Source: Nitrospirota bacterium (GTDB taxonomy: Bacteria > Nitrospirota > Thermodesulfovibrionia > Thermodesulfovibrionales > JdFR-88). From it: a stretch of DNA of 48,140 nt. Shown piece after piece: positions 1 to 8,084 of this stretch (its first letter is position 1; each line of letters starts with the position of its first letter). The stretch spans positions 1-48,140 of the forward strand of contig JAKAMR010000004.1 of NCBI GenBank assembly GCA_021812785.1, in the 5' to 3' direction. Below the pieces are notes generated by a model, which saw nothing but the letters and a program-made list of their open reading frames with translations, had not been told where the DNA came from and ran no database searches. The translations under genes were made by a program, and so were the position numbers.

Positions 1-1
1 G

Positions 2-733
2 GTCGGGATGGCGAAGGGCAAGTTCATAGCGATCCTGGAAGGAGACGATTTCTGGCCGGATAATAAATTAGAAGCACAATTGCCGCTTTTTGGTTCCGGA
101 TGTATTTTGTCCTGGGGATCTGTCCGCATGACCGATAAGAACGGAAAGCCTATCGGCATCAAACCCGCCTGCGGCCGGAAAGCGCCGGACCTGAACGGTA
201 ATCCGTTTAATTACCTAATCAAATCCAATATTATTCCTGCGGTTTCGGTAATGGTCAGAAAAGACGCTCTTCTGGCCGTTGGCGGGTTCCAGCAAGTGGC
301 AGGTGTGCCATGTGTGGATTATCCCACATGGCTTACCCTTGCCGGGAAGGGGAGATTTTGCTTCGGCAATTGGATATTGGGCTGTTGGAGGACACATGAT
401 TCGCAGGTCACCTCAATGCAATGGGACACCGATGTAGTCCGGAAAATGAACGGCTATCGCTTGTCCGTATTTGATAACCTCGGTCCGGAACAAAGAAAAG
501 AATTAAACCTTTCCAGGGAAGATGTTTTAAAAAATAACAGAAAGCTGATGGCCTACAATAATTTCAGGCAGGGACGGATAGAGCTGCTGAGATCGAACCG
601 GGAAAAAGGCCGCTCCTTTATGAAGGAATCTTTGAGGACCGGGACGGTGAAGCTCAGGGTCCGATCGGCTTGGGGCATTTTGTCCAGCTACATCCACATG
701 AACATCGACTCCGGTACGAAAACAAGCGATTGA
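2..733 (+). CDS. Family 2 glycosyltransferase, 5' end cut by window
   Basis: Probable GT-A glycosyltransferase adding a sugar from a nucleotide-sugar donor during surface glycan assembly at the inner face of the membrane. The frame is open to the window edge, and what remains begins at the GT2 segment 'AKGKFIAILEGDDFW', where GDD is the usual metal/nucleotide-binding DXD-type motif. The N-terminal beta-alpha nucleotide fold is therefore missing and the Met at 8 is internal. A conserved-looking VSVMVRKDALLAVGGF block and an Asp-Tyr-Pro-Thr-Trp region follow, as expected for the acceptor half of GT2 enzymes. It is followed at once by a methyltransferase gene on the same strand. Sugar specificity cannot be read. 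Confidence 0.8.
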   Translation, partial: VGMAKGKFIAILEGDDFWPDNKLEAQLPLFGSGCILSWGSVRMTDKNGKPIGIKPACGRKAPDLNGNPFNYLIKSNIIPAVSVMVRKDALLAVGGFQQVAGVPCVDYPTWLTLAGKGRFCFGNWILGCWRTHDSQVTSMQWDTDVVRKMNGYRLSVFDNLGPEQRKELNLSREDVLKNNRKLMAYNNFRQGRIELLRSNREKGRSFMKESLRTGTVKLRVRSAWGILSSYIHMNIDSGTKTSD

Positions 734-738
734 AGGTC

Positions 739-1599
739 ATGGATGAGCAGACATTCATCAGGGAAGAAATGCTGGGGATTCTTCTGGAGAAATGGAAAAA
801 CAATGGGGATTGCATGTCTGCGGAGAAATTCAATAAATTCATTGATTACAAGCTCCGGATGCAGGAGTTCCAGGACAGGCTTATCCGGCGGATTTGTATG
901 TATGAAAATATAGTCTCCAAAAGGGTGCTGGATGCGGGTTCGGGAGAGGGGGGGCTGGTAGTGGCCCTTAATCTGAGGGGGTGCATGGCAGCGGGCGCGG
1001 ACATCAAGGAGGACAATATCAGGATCTCTAAGCTGCGTGCCCGCCTGGAAGGGCTCCCTGAAAATATTTTTATCCACTGTGACGCCTCGGGACTGCCTTT
1101 TGAGGACGGTTTTCTTGACATGGTTATCATGAACGAAGTCCTGGAGCACGTCGCCGATGTGCAGGCCACGATGAAAGAGGTGGCTAGGGTATTGAAAGAG
1201 GGAGGGCTCTTTTTTGCCCGCGTCCCTAACGCCCTGTGGCCTTTCGAAGGGCATGTGAACCTCTGGTTCCCTCATTGGCTGCCGTCACCCCTGAGGAGAT
1301 CCTATGTCAGGGTTTTCCGGCCGCGAAAAGGATATGAATCCTGTTTTCTGGATGATATACGGTATCACGATCATCGCGGATGGAAAAGGGAAGTCGCCCC
1401 TTTTTTTAGACAGATGCTCTCTAACGCAGTACTTTATGAAAATCTCATGGAAGGGCTCATATCCGGGCTCATGGGAAGGCCCGTGGCCGGCCGCCAGGGC
1501 CTCTTCCGGCGTTGCGCAAGCCGGGGGCTGGACCTCATCAGGGAATCCAGTGTGATGGACGTCCTGTCGCCCACAACTTACCTGGTGGCGCGGAAATAA
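739..1599 (+). CDS. Class I SAM-dependent methyltransferase (Methyltransf_11 type)
   Basis: Transfers a methyl group from S-adenosylmethionine, here probably to a sugar or glycan intermediate. Motif I is clear (VLDAGSGEGG), with an acidic residue ending the second strand (GADIKED) and the MNEVLEH / ARVLKEGG blocks typical of Methyltransf_11. The frame is open back to 670, inside the upstream glycosyltransferase, but the first stretch looks like an overlap artefact. ATG at 739, six bases after the upstream stop, gives a natural N-terminus (MDEQTFIREE). The C-terminal ~110 residues are Arg- and aromatic-rich and presumably bind substrate. The gene sits in the polysaccharide operon; the substrate is unknown. 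Confidence 0.8.
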   Translation: MDEQTFIREEMLGILLEKWKNNGDCMSAEKFNKFIDYKLRMQEFQDRLIRRICMYENIVSKRVLDAGSGEGGLVVALNLRGCMAAGADIKEDNIRISKLRARLEGLPENIFIHCDASGLPFEDGFLDMVIMNEVLEHVADVQATMKEVARVLKEGGLFFARVPNALWPFEGHVNLWFPHWLPSPLRRSYVRVFRPRKGYESCFLDDIRYHDHRGWKREVAPFFRQMLSNAVLYENLMEGLISGLMGRPVAGRQGLFRRCASRGLDLIRESSVMDVLSPTTYLVARK

Positions 1600-1609
1600 G
1601 GAACAAAAA

Positions 1610-2815
1610 ATGGGGAAAAAACCAAGAATAGGAATGGTCTTTGCCGGGATGCCATTGACGAAATACGGGGAGCAGTACTTTTGCCGGGCCTCTATTTTCA
1701 ATATGCTGCGCCATGCTCCTCAGTTTCTGGATATCGAGCTGCTGTGTCCTGTCATGGAAGGGCCCGTCCTGGAAGCGGGCTGCGAAGGACACAGCGTGGA
1801 GCTTGCCGGGATGGTGGTGCATCCACTTAGCGGCTGGACATCCGGGCTTGATCTTTACGCCCGGAAGTTTATGAGGATCGTCTTCCAGATGTTTTTGTTA
1901 TTTGGCCGCGAATCGGGGCGGTGGGATGCCGTCGTTATCATAGATCCTGATCCTCTTGGTCATGTGGCCTATCTTCTCGCCAGGGCATTGCGAAAGAAAT
2001 GCATCCTCTACCTGAGGGGCGACGACTTTTTCGAATTACTTGACCGGAACCGGGCGGGGGGCAGGAAGGTGCTTGCGGTGCTTTGGTGCCGGGTCCTGCG
2101 CTTTTCCATCAACCGGATGCTCAGGCATTGCGCGGGTGTGGTGACCGGCAGGGCGCTGTTCGAACGGTACCGCTCCGCGGATCCAATACTCTATTACGCC
2201 TCCGCGGTGAGCGAGGCACAGATCGCGCAACGTCAAAAGGGTAAATCCCGTGCCGGGAAGGCGGCCATCCGGCTGCTCATGGCCGGTTATCTGGCGGAGT
2301 ATAAGGGATACGATATCGCCATCGAGGCCATAAGGCTTCTTAGCGAACGTGGGCAAAAAAACTCCATACATCTGGATATCGCTGGGACGGGGCCGGATGA
2401 GGGAAGACTGCGCGCATTGGCCGTAAACGCGGGCGTTGCGGCGGTGGTGAGTTTCCGGGGTTTTGTTCCCTACGGCGGGCGGCTGTTCGATCTTTATGCC
2501 GGGGCGGATGTGTTCCTTTTGCTGTCCCGGAGCGAGGGGACGCCTAAAGTGGTCCCGGAGGCATTTTCCTTTGGCTTGCCCGTGATCGCGTCCGGGGTTG
2601 GCGGGGTCCCTGATATGGTAAATGATGGGGAAAACGGAATACTTCTTCCGGCGCTCACCGCCCAGGCTTTATCTCTGGCTTTAGAGAGACTCATTGACTC
2701 GCCAGGAGAGCTTGTCCGGCTCTCGGAGGGGGCATTCCGGTCCGCCGGGCGTTATTCCATTGAGAGACAGCTGAGAGCCGCAATGCATGAAGCGGGCATG
2801 AGATTATGCCATTGA
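1610..2815 (+). CDS. Family 4 glycosyltransferase (group 1)
   Basis: GT-B fold retaining glycosyltransferase, probably adding one sugar of the repeat unit on the lipid carrier at the cytoplasmic membrane face. The 401-residue length fits the family. The C-terminal donor domain is clear: AGTGPDEGRLRALA, FRGFVPYGG and SRSEGTPKVVPEAFSFGLPVIAS, which contains the EX7E-type signature, then GVGGVPDMV. The N-terminal acceptor domain (GMVFAGMPLTKYG) is less conserved. An AAGGA ribosome site lies 5-6 bases before the ATG. Its 3' end overlaps the next gene by 10 bases, implying translational coupling with the deacetylase. Confidence 0.88.
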   Translation: MGKKPRIGMVFAGMPLTKYGEQYFCRASIFNMLRHAPQFLDIELLCPVMEGPVLEAGCEGHSVELAGMVVHPLSGWTSGLDLYARKFMRIVFQMFLLFGRESGRWDAVVIIDPDPLGHVAYLLARALRKKCILYLRGDDFFELLDRNRAGGRKVLAVLWCRVLRFSINRMLRHCAGVVTGRALFERYRSADPILYYASAVSEAQIAQRQKGKSRAGKAAIRLLMAGYLAEYKGYDIAIEAIRLLSERGQKNSIHLDIAGTGPDEGRLRALAVNAGVAAVVSFRGFVPYGGRLFDLYAGADVFLLLSRSEGTPKVVPEAFSFGLPVIASGVGGVPDMVNDGENGILLPALTAQALSLALERLIDSPGELVRLSEGAFRSAGRYSIERQLRAAMHEAGMRLCH

Positions 2816-3618
2816 CGGTGCTGAATTACCATAGTGTGCGCAATAACGGCGAACTGCCGCTGTCGGTGGCAGTCCGGTCGTTCCGGTGGCAGATGCAGCA
2901 CATAGCCAATAAAGGATACAGGTGCGTTTCCCTAGAGGAGGGTTTTTACAAAGAAAATGGAAAAGACAGAAGGACCATACCGCTGACCTTTGATGACGGC
3001 TATCTGGACAATTATACGGAGGCTTTCCCCATCCTTCTGGAATTGGGCTTTACCGCAACGTTCTTCGTGACAGCAGAATTCATCGAACACAGGATAATCC
3101 CCTGGCACAAAAGGCCGGGACAAGGTGAGGCCATGAGCTGGGGCAACCTGCGCGAAATGGCCAGGGCCGGCATGCGCGTGGGTTCCCACACGCTCAGCCA
3201 TTCAAGGCTTTCTGAAATTCCCGCGGCTGAGGCCATGCGGGAGTTGGTGGAGTCCAGGGTGATGATAGAGCAGCGTTTGGGGGCGCAGGTGCTTTCGTTT
3301 GCCTATCCTTCGGGGGACTTCACAAAGGAGGTCATGGGGATGGTTCCGGAAGCGGGTTATGCGATGGCTGCGGCGCTTGCGCTGCCCCCGGGCCTCATGG
3401 AGGACCGCTACTCCATACCGCGCATGGGCATAAGCGTCCGCGATGGCCGGTGGCGGTACAGGCTGAAGATTTCCGGGGCGTTTTGCCCAATGCCGGTTCA
3501 GCAAATGGTGAATTTCCGCCAGAGGTTTTTCAATGGAACGAAAATGAAAAAGAAAATGGAAAAACTTGAAAATGCACAAAAAATGCACCGTAACGGCAAG
3601 ATACGGGGGGAATCATGA
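2806..3618 (+). CDS. Polysaccharide deacetylase (NodB homology, CE4)
   Basis: Metal-dependent removal of N- or O-acetyl groups from a sugar polymer or lipid-linked sugar. The NodB signatures are present: TFDDGY with D63/D64 and the metal-binding histidine pair H128 and H132 in SHTLSH, followed by FAYPSG, the usual motif 3 region. No signal peptide is visible (MPLTVLNYHSV), so it probably acts in the cytoplasm or as part of a membrane complex. The C-terminal 40 residues are Lys- and Met-rich and may contact membrane or partner. Start overlaps the upstream glycosyltransferase by 10 bases and its stop overlaps the next gene start (ATGA), so three genes appear coupled. Confidence 0.88.
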   Translation: MPLTVLNYHSVRNNGELPLSVAVRSFRWQMQHIANKGYRCVSLEEGFYKENGKDRRTIPLTFDDGYLDNYTEAFPILLELGFTATFFVTAEFIEHRIIPWHKRPGQGEAMSWGNLREMARAGMRVGSHTLSHSRLSEIPAAEAMRELVESRVMIEQRLGAQVLSFAYPSGDFTKEVMGMVPEAGYAMAAALALPPGLMEDRYSIPRMGISVRDGRWRYRLKISGAFCPMPVQQMVNFRQRFFNGTKMKKKMEKLENAQKMHRNGKIRGES

Positions 3619-5102
3619 AGAAACCGATGAAAATAGTGCTTGTAAATCCGGAAGACATAAGGCGCAGGAAACGGATGTCAGAGCAGACGCCTTTTGCCGG
3701 GCTGGCTTTTCTTGCCGCCTATGCCGGGAAGTGTTTTGGGAATGATATAGATGTGGAGATCATCGAGATGCTGCCGCAGCGGTACGGCATTAAGGATGTA
3801 GCAAGCCGCATAAGGGAGACCGGGGCAACTCTATGCGGCATTACGGCCAAGACCTACAACTATCCTTTTTCTCTGGAGGTGGCGGAGGCCATCAAGGCGG
3901 CCTCACCAAAAACCCTTGTGATTTACGGAGGGGCCCACGCGACGGCGCTTCCCCATGATGTTGCACGTGAAAAGGCGGCGGATGCGGTGATCAGAAGTGA
4001 AGGAGAGCAGGTTTTCAATAATGTCATAGAGAACCTGTTAGCCTCCAGGCATCCTTTCCGGGGTGTAAACGGAGTTGTTTATTCAGATGGCGGTGAAATA
4101 GCGGACAACGGGAATGAGGAGCTCATTCGGGACATTGACACAATTCCTACCCCTGATTGGGGGAAATACTACGACCTGGATCTTTACGACCGCTATTATG
4201 ACCGGTTCACAGGGAAACACCATCTGCTGCTGCCGGTTTTCGCTTCCCGCGGCTGTCCCTATGGCTGCCAGTTCTGCCAGCCTGTATTGTCCAGGAAACA
4301 CCGCGCCCGTCCGGTCAGCAGCGTGCTGGACGAGGTGCAGTACCTTCATGACAGATACGGGATCAGCCGGATCTACTTTGAAGATTCGATATTTGGTATA
4401 CGGAAAGAGTGGTTCCTGGAGTTCTGCTCCGGCTATAAGGAGCGGGGCCTGCACAATATGGTCAAGTGGGGCTATGAGACCAATGTGAACAATATCGATC
4501 TTGAGCGTACCCGGGCCGCCAGGGACGCGGGATGCGTCTACGTATATTTCGGGATGGAATCTGCTTCCGATACCGTATTGCAGCACCTTGGCAAGCGGGC
4601 GACCAGGCAGAAACTCTCGGCGGCCATCGCAATGGCAAAGGCCGCGGGCATTCGGGAAGTTGTGGGGAGCTTTATTTTCGGCTTGCCATACGAAAACAGC
4701 GATACCGCCGGGGAGACCATCGATTTTATTCGCAGTTCAAGCCTGGACGGGGTCAATATCAACCTGCTTGACGTCTATCCCGGCACGGAGCTGCACGCTA
4801 TGGTGGAGAACGGCCAGGGAGGCATACAGTGGATACCCGGGAAGAAGGACAAGTGGGACGCCTGCGGCAGGACGCTTGTGAAAACCATCGTGAACGATCT
4901 CGATACGGAGGAGAAGCTGGAGGCCCTCTATCTGAAAACACTGAGGATCGTACATGACAAGTACCGGAAAAGCCCATATTCCTACTTAAGGCAGATACTG
5001 AGCCATCTCCTTTATTACTCGATGCACAATCCTGAAAAATTAAGGCAGTCGATGCGCCATGCCATGGCCGCGTACTTTCCGGAGCGGTTCAGGCTGAATT
5101 AA
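3615..5102 (+). CDS. B12-binding-domain radical SAM protein
   Basis: Radical SAM enzyme with an N-terminal cobalamin-binding-type domain (residues ~5-140, with LVIYGGAHATALP as the characteristic strand-turn) and a radical SAM core beginning near residue 205. The [4Fe-4S] cysteines are C214, C218 and C221 in RGCPYGCQFC. A GxIxGxPxET-like segment (GSFIFGLPYENSDTAGETIDFI) and a C-terminal helical region follow. The same architecture includes HpnJ/BchE/P-methylase-type enzymes that methylate unactivated carbons or rearrange rings; the substrate here is unknown. Its location inside a polysaccharide operon, coupled by ATGA to the deacetylase, suggests glycan or lipid-carrier modification. The family call is firm, the role is inference. 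Confidence 0.88.
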   Translation: MKKPMKIVLVNPEDIRRRKRMSEQTPFAGLAFLAAYAGKCFGNDIDVEIIEMLPQRYGIKDVASRIRETGATLCGITAKTYNYPFSLEVAEAIKAASPKTLVIYGGAHATALPHDVAREKAADAVIRSEGEQVFNNVIENLLASRHPFRGVNGVVYSDGGEIADNGNEELIRDIDTIPTPDWGKYYDLDLYDRYYDRFTGKHHLLLPVFASRGCPYGCQFCQPVLSRKHRARPVSSVLDEVQYLHDRYGISRIYFEDSIFGIRKEWFLEFCSGYKERGLHNMVKWGYETNVNNIDLERTRAARDAGCVYVYFGMESASDTVLQHLGKRATRQKLSAAIAMAKAAGIREVVGSFIFGLPYENSDTAGETIDFIRSSSLDGVNINLLDVYPGTELHAMVENGQGGIQWIPGKKDKWDACGRTLVKTIVNDLDTEEKLEALYLKTLRIVHDKYRKSPYSYLRQILSHLLYYSMHNPEKLRQSMRHAMAAYFPERFRLN

Positions 5103-5249
5103 AATAGCCGCCCTTCAGTTTGAAAATAAAAAAATAAAAAACAATTCAGAGATTAAAAAAATTCTGCCGCCCTCAAATCTTTTTCTTTTCTGTATCCATG
5201 TGGAAGTGGAATTTCCTTCCGGACACATAACCAGTGGACCAATAGCCAA

Positions 5250-6686
5250 ATGAGCACAAACGGTTTTCGGATAAACGCGCGTTTAAACCGGATTGACCGG
5301 ACGATGGCTGGCGCGGGCGCCCTTGCCCTTGCGGCGGTTTTCGGCATGATGGCTTCCGGGCCCCGCTTTTTGCTGGTGATCCTGCCAGTCTTTCTTTGCC
5401 TTCTCGTGCTGCGGGACCTCAGGTACGGCGTGTTTCTCTATCCTCTTTTCTATCTGTTTGATTCCTTTGCCATCCCGTTCATAGGGTCACCGCCAAAGCT
5501 TCTATCTCTGCTCATCCTGTTCTGGTTTTTCGTGAAGGGGGCCTTCGAGAAAAGGGAGGCACCGTCCGGCAATAGGATCTTGGGGGTGGTTTATGTTGCT
5601 TTCATGTACGCCGGAGTGATCTCAATGGCCCACAGCCCGCTTGCGCTCAAAAATGGGCTGCTGGCCCTGCAGAGCATATTACTCAAAGGACTGCTGGCCT
5701 ATATCGTATTCAGGATAATCTCTACCAGAAGGGACCTCCATACCTGCTTTAATTTTTATTTCGTCATGCAGGCGGCGCTCATGATCCTTGCGTGTTTTCT
5801 TATCTTTTACTACAGGCAGCCATACATACTTAGAATGTACCAAACCAATTTCCGGGGAGTTCCCATATATTTCCAGGGAGCGCCCATAAATTTCTGGGCC
5901 GATAAATTCCCTCTCCTGAATTTGACGCTGATACAGTTCCCGAACATTGTGGCCAGGGCAATGCTGGTGGGCCTGCCTTTTCTGGCATTTTTTGTGAGGA
6001 CATCCAGGGGACGCCGCCGGTTGATTTATCTCATTGGGTTCGTCCTTAGCTGTGCCATGATTTTCGTGACTTTTTCCAGGTCCGGGATATTGACTCTGGC
6101 CCTCTCCGCCCTCCTTATGGCGCTCAGGTACAGAAGTAGAAAAATGGCCGCCCTTTTTATTGTTTTTGCCATTATCGGGGGATGTCTGGTGATAAACAAT
6201 GCCGAATTTGACAACAGGTTTGAGGACATTACGACGGGGCATTACCAAAAGGAGCTGAGGTACGACATACTGATCGCCTCCTGGGAGACGTTCAAGAGGT
6301 ATCCCCTTTTGGGCGCCGGTCCCGGAAGCCAGGAATACGAGATAACGAAGCGTCTGGGCCTGGCCACAGAGCATACCGGGCATAACCTGATAATGAACAT
6401 CCTCATGGAATACGGGATAGCAGGGCTGACCTGTTTTCTCGCGCTCTGCGCAGTATTGCTTAAGAGGCTTTTTTCTGTTGAAAGGCTCATGTGCGATGAG
6501 GAGGGCATACTGCTGGCCCGGGCCTTCCAGATAATGTTTATAACCTTTTTGTTCGCCAGTCAGTTTGCCCCCACCCTAAACGATAATCACCTGTGGTATT
6601 TCGTGGGGCTGGCCCTCGCCTTTCAAAAGATCGCCAAGGTGGAAGGGGGCGGAGGCCGTCCGTACGAAATGCTTCAAAGCGCATAG
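5250..6686 (+). CDS. O-antigen ligase/polymerase (Wzy/WaaL-like membrane protein)
   Basis: Polytopic inner-membrane protein of 478 residues with about ten to twelve hydrophobic segments. The family signature near residues 330-390 is present: a long periplasmic loop, then PLLGAGPGSQEY, HTGHNLIMNILMEYGIAGL, typical of the Wzy_C domain of enzymes that polymerise or ligate undecaprenyl-diphosphate-linked glycans. Start is the first ATG with no strong Shine-Dalgarno; ATG at 5304 is an alternative. A 147-base gap separates it from the radical SAM gene, with no gene visible in it. Polymerase versus ligase cannot be told from sequence alone. Confidence 0.85.
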   Translation: MSTNGFRINARLNRIDRTMAGAGALALAAVFGMMASGPRFLLVILPVFLCLLVLRDLRYGVFLYPLFYLFDSFAIPFIGSPPKLLSLLILFWFFVKGAFEKREAPSGNRILGVVYVAFMYAGVISMAHSPLALKNGLLALQSILLKGLLAYIVFRIISTRRDLHTCFNFYFVMQAALMILACFLIFYYRQPYILRMYQTNFRGVPIYFQGAPINFWADKFPLLNLTLIQFPNIVARAMLVGLPFLAFFVRTSRGRRRLIYLIGFVLSCAMIFVTFSRSGILTLALSALLMALRYRSRKMAALFIVFAIIGGCLVINNAEFDNRFEDITTGHYQKELRYDILIASWETFKRYPLLGAGPGSQEYEITKRLGLATEHTGHNLIMNILMEYGIAGLTCFLALCAVLLKRLFSVERLMCDEEGILLARAFQIMFITFLFASQFAPTLNDNHLWYFVGLALAFQKIAKVEGGGGRPYEMLQSA

Positions 6687-6724
6687 CGGCGCGGCCTGTA
6701 AGAACCAGTGAAAAAGTCGGGAAA

Positions 6725-8017
6725 ATGGAAACGGCGGAGAACCTGGATATAAATAAAACAAACCCTCGGGCCTGTTGCGGAAATTTGTTTGCATCCGGAG
6801 CAGGCTGCGGGGGGGCCGGACTTAAGATGGCGGTGGTCCTTGACCAGCCGTTCTGGTTTGACGGCGTAAATTACAGCACCAACGCCCCTTTTATAAATTT
6901 CGTGCTCTCCTTCAGGGAGAAAGTGGATTCGTTGTTCCTGTTTGCCCCACTGAAGCATAGCAGGTCTGAAAGAGGCCGTCTCGGCATAACTGTTCAAGAC
7001 GGCAAAGTAAGAATAGTTCCCATCCCCTTTTACAGGACCACGTTTGAGATGTACCTGAAGCTGCCGTTCATGTGGATGGGGACAAGGAACCGCCTCCGGC
7101 GCGAGATGGCGGGTTTTGACGTGGCATGGATCATGGGAGGCCATGTACTGGCGGACCTGTCCGGCAGGTTCCTTAAGAAAAACGGCAAAAAGGCCTTTTT
7201 TTATTACAGGAGCAATCTTGTAGAGGAGGTCAGAAGCCACGGCTGTACCAGTATCAAGGGCAAAATTTTGGTGGCGGCCTCCAGGCTGATCCAAAGGTTC
7301 TCCTTGAGCACGGCCAGGGACGCCGTGGTATTTGTCGTTGGAGATGAACTTAAGGATGTATTTCAAAAAAGCGGCCGGTCCGTCCACAAGATCTATCCGT
7401 CGATCATTACCGCTCAGGACATAAAGAAGAAAAATGTTGCCAGGGAGCCTGCAAGAGTAAATTTTGTAGCCGTTGGCAGGCTTACGCCGGAAAAAGGGCT
7501 TGACGATCTGGTCCGCGCGGCGGAGCTCCTTGTTAGCTCGGGTTTCCACAGGTTCGTGTTTCGTCTTATCGGGGATGGAAAAGAAAGAGAGCGGCTGCAG
7601 AGGATGGTGGCCCAGGCGGGCTTGGGCGGGTATCTTGAGTTTGCCGGTTTTGTCCAGCCGGGGAAGGACCTTCTGGCTGCCTATGACAACGCCGACGCTT
7701 TTGTTCTGCCTTCGCGGACGGAGGGGATACCAAAGGTGCTTTATGAGGCGATGGCGAGGGGGTTGCCGGTTGTGGCAAGCAACGTGGGCGGGGTGCCCGA
7801 GATAGTCGATGAAGGTGTGAACGGATTGCTTGTGCCGCCCGGAGACCCGGCAGCGCTTGCCCGGGCGATCAGGATACTGTGTGATGAAAAACTGCTGCGC
7901 GAGGGTTTTGGGAAAAAAGGGTTGGAAACCGCAGGGAAATTCGCGATGGAAAAGCAACGGGACGCCATGTACGGGCTCATAGTGGAGCATGTGATCGGAG
8001 AGGACAATTTTCAGTAA
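6725..8017 (+). CDS. Family 4 glycosyltransferase (group 1)
   Basis: GT-B glycosyltransferase. The donor-binding domain shows VAVGRLTPEKGLDDLV, RLIGDGKERERL, FAGFVQPGKDLL and SRTEGIPKVLYEAMARGLPVVAS, followed by NVGGVPEIVDEGVNG, all canonical GT4 blocks. The frame is open back to 6593, inside the upstream gene, so the start is uncertain: ATG 6725 lies 39 bases after the preceding stop, while ATG 6827 (MAVVLDQPFWFDG) would match the usual GT4 N-terminus best. No strong ribosome site distinguishes them. It directly precedes the SQD1-type gene, so transfer of a sulfonated sugar is an obvious but unproved possibility (plant SQD2 is also GT4). Confidence 0.87.
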   Translation: METAENLDINKTNPRACCGNLFASGAGCGGAGLKMAVVLDQPFWFDGVNYSTNAPFINFVLSFREKVDSLFLFAPLKHSRSERGRLGITVQDGKVRIVPIPFYRTTFEMYLKLPFMWMGTRNRLRREMAGFDVAWIMGGHVLADLSGRFLKKNGKKAFFYYRSNLVEEVRSHGCTSIKGKILVAASRLIQRFSLSTARDAVVFVVGDELKDVFQKSGRSVHKIYPSIITAQDIKKKNVAREPARVNFVAVGRLTPEKGLDDLVRAAELLVSSGFHRFVFRLIGDGKERERLQRMVAQAGLGGYLEFAGFVQPGKDLLAAYDNADAFVLPSRTEGIPKVLYEAMARGLPVVASNVGGVPEIVDEGVNGLLVPPGDPAALARAIRILCDEKLLREGFGKKGLETAGKFAMEKQRDAMYGLIVEHVIGEDNFQ

Positions 8018-8084
8018 GGAAACGGAGGGCTCCGGTGAGAAAAGGAAAAGGGAGTTCCAGAAGAAAAATGGAGGAGAAAATTTC

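Noticed and set aside
670..738. Upstream extension of the methyltransferase frame
   Set aside because: It lies inside the preceding glycosyltransferase and lacks family character; ATG 739 starts the normal N-terminus.
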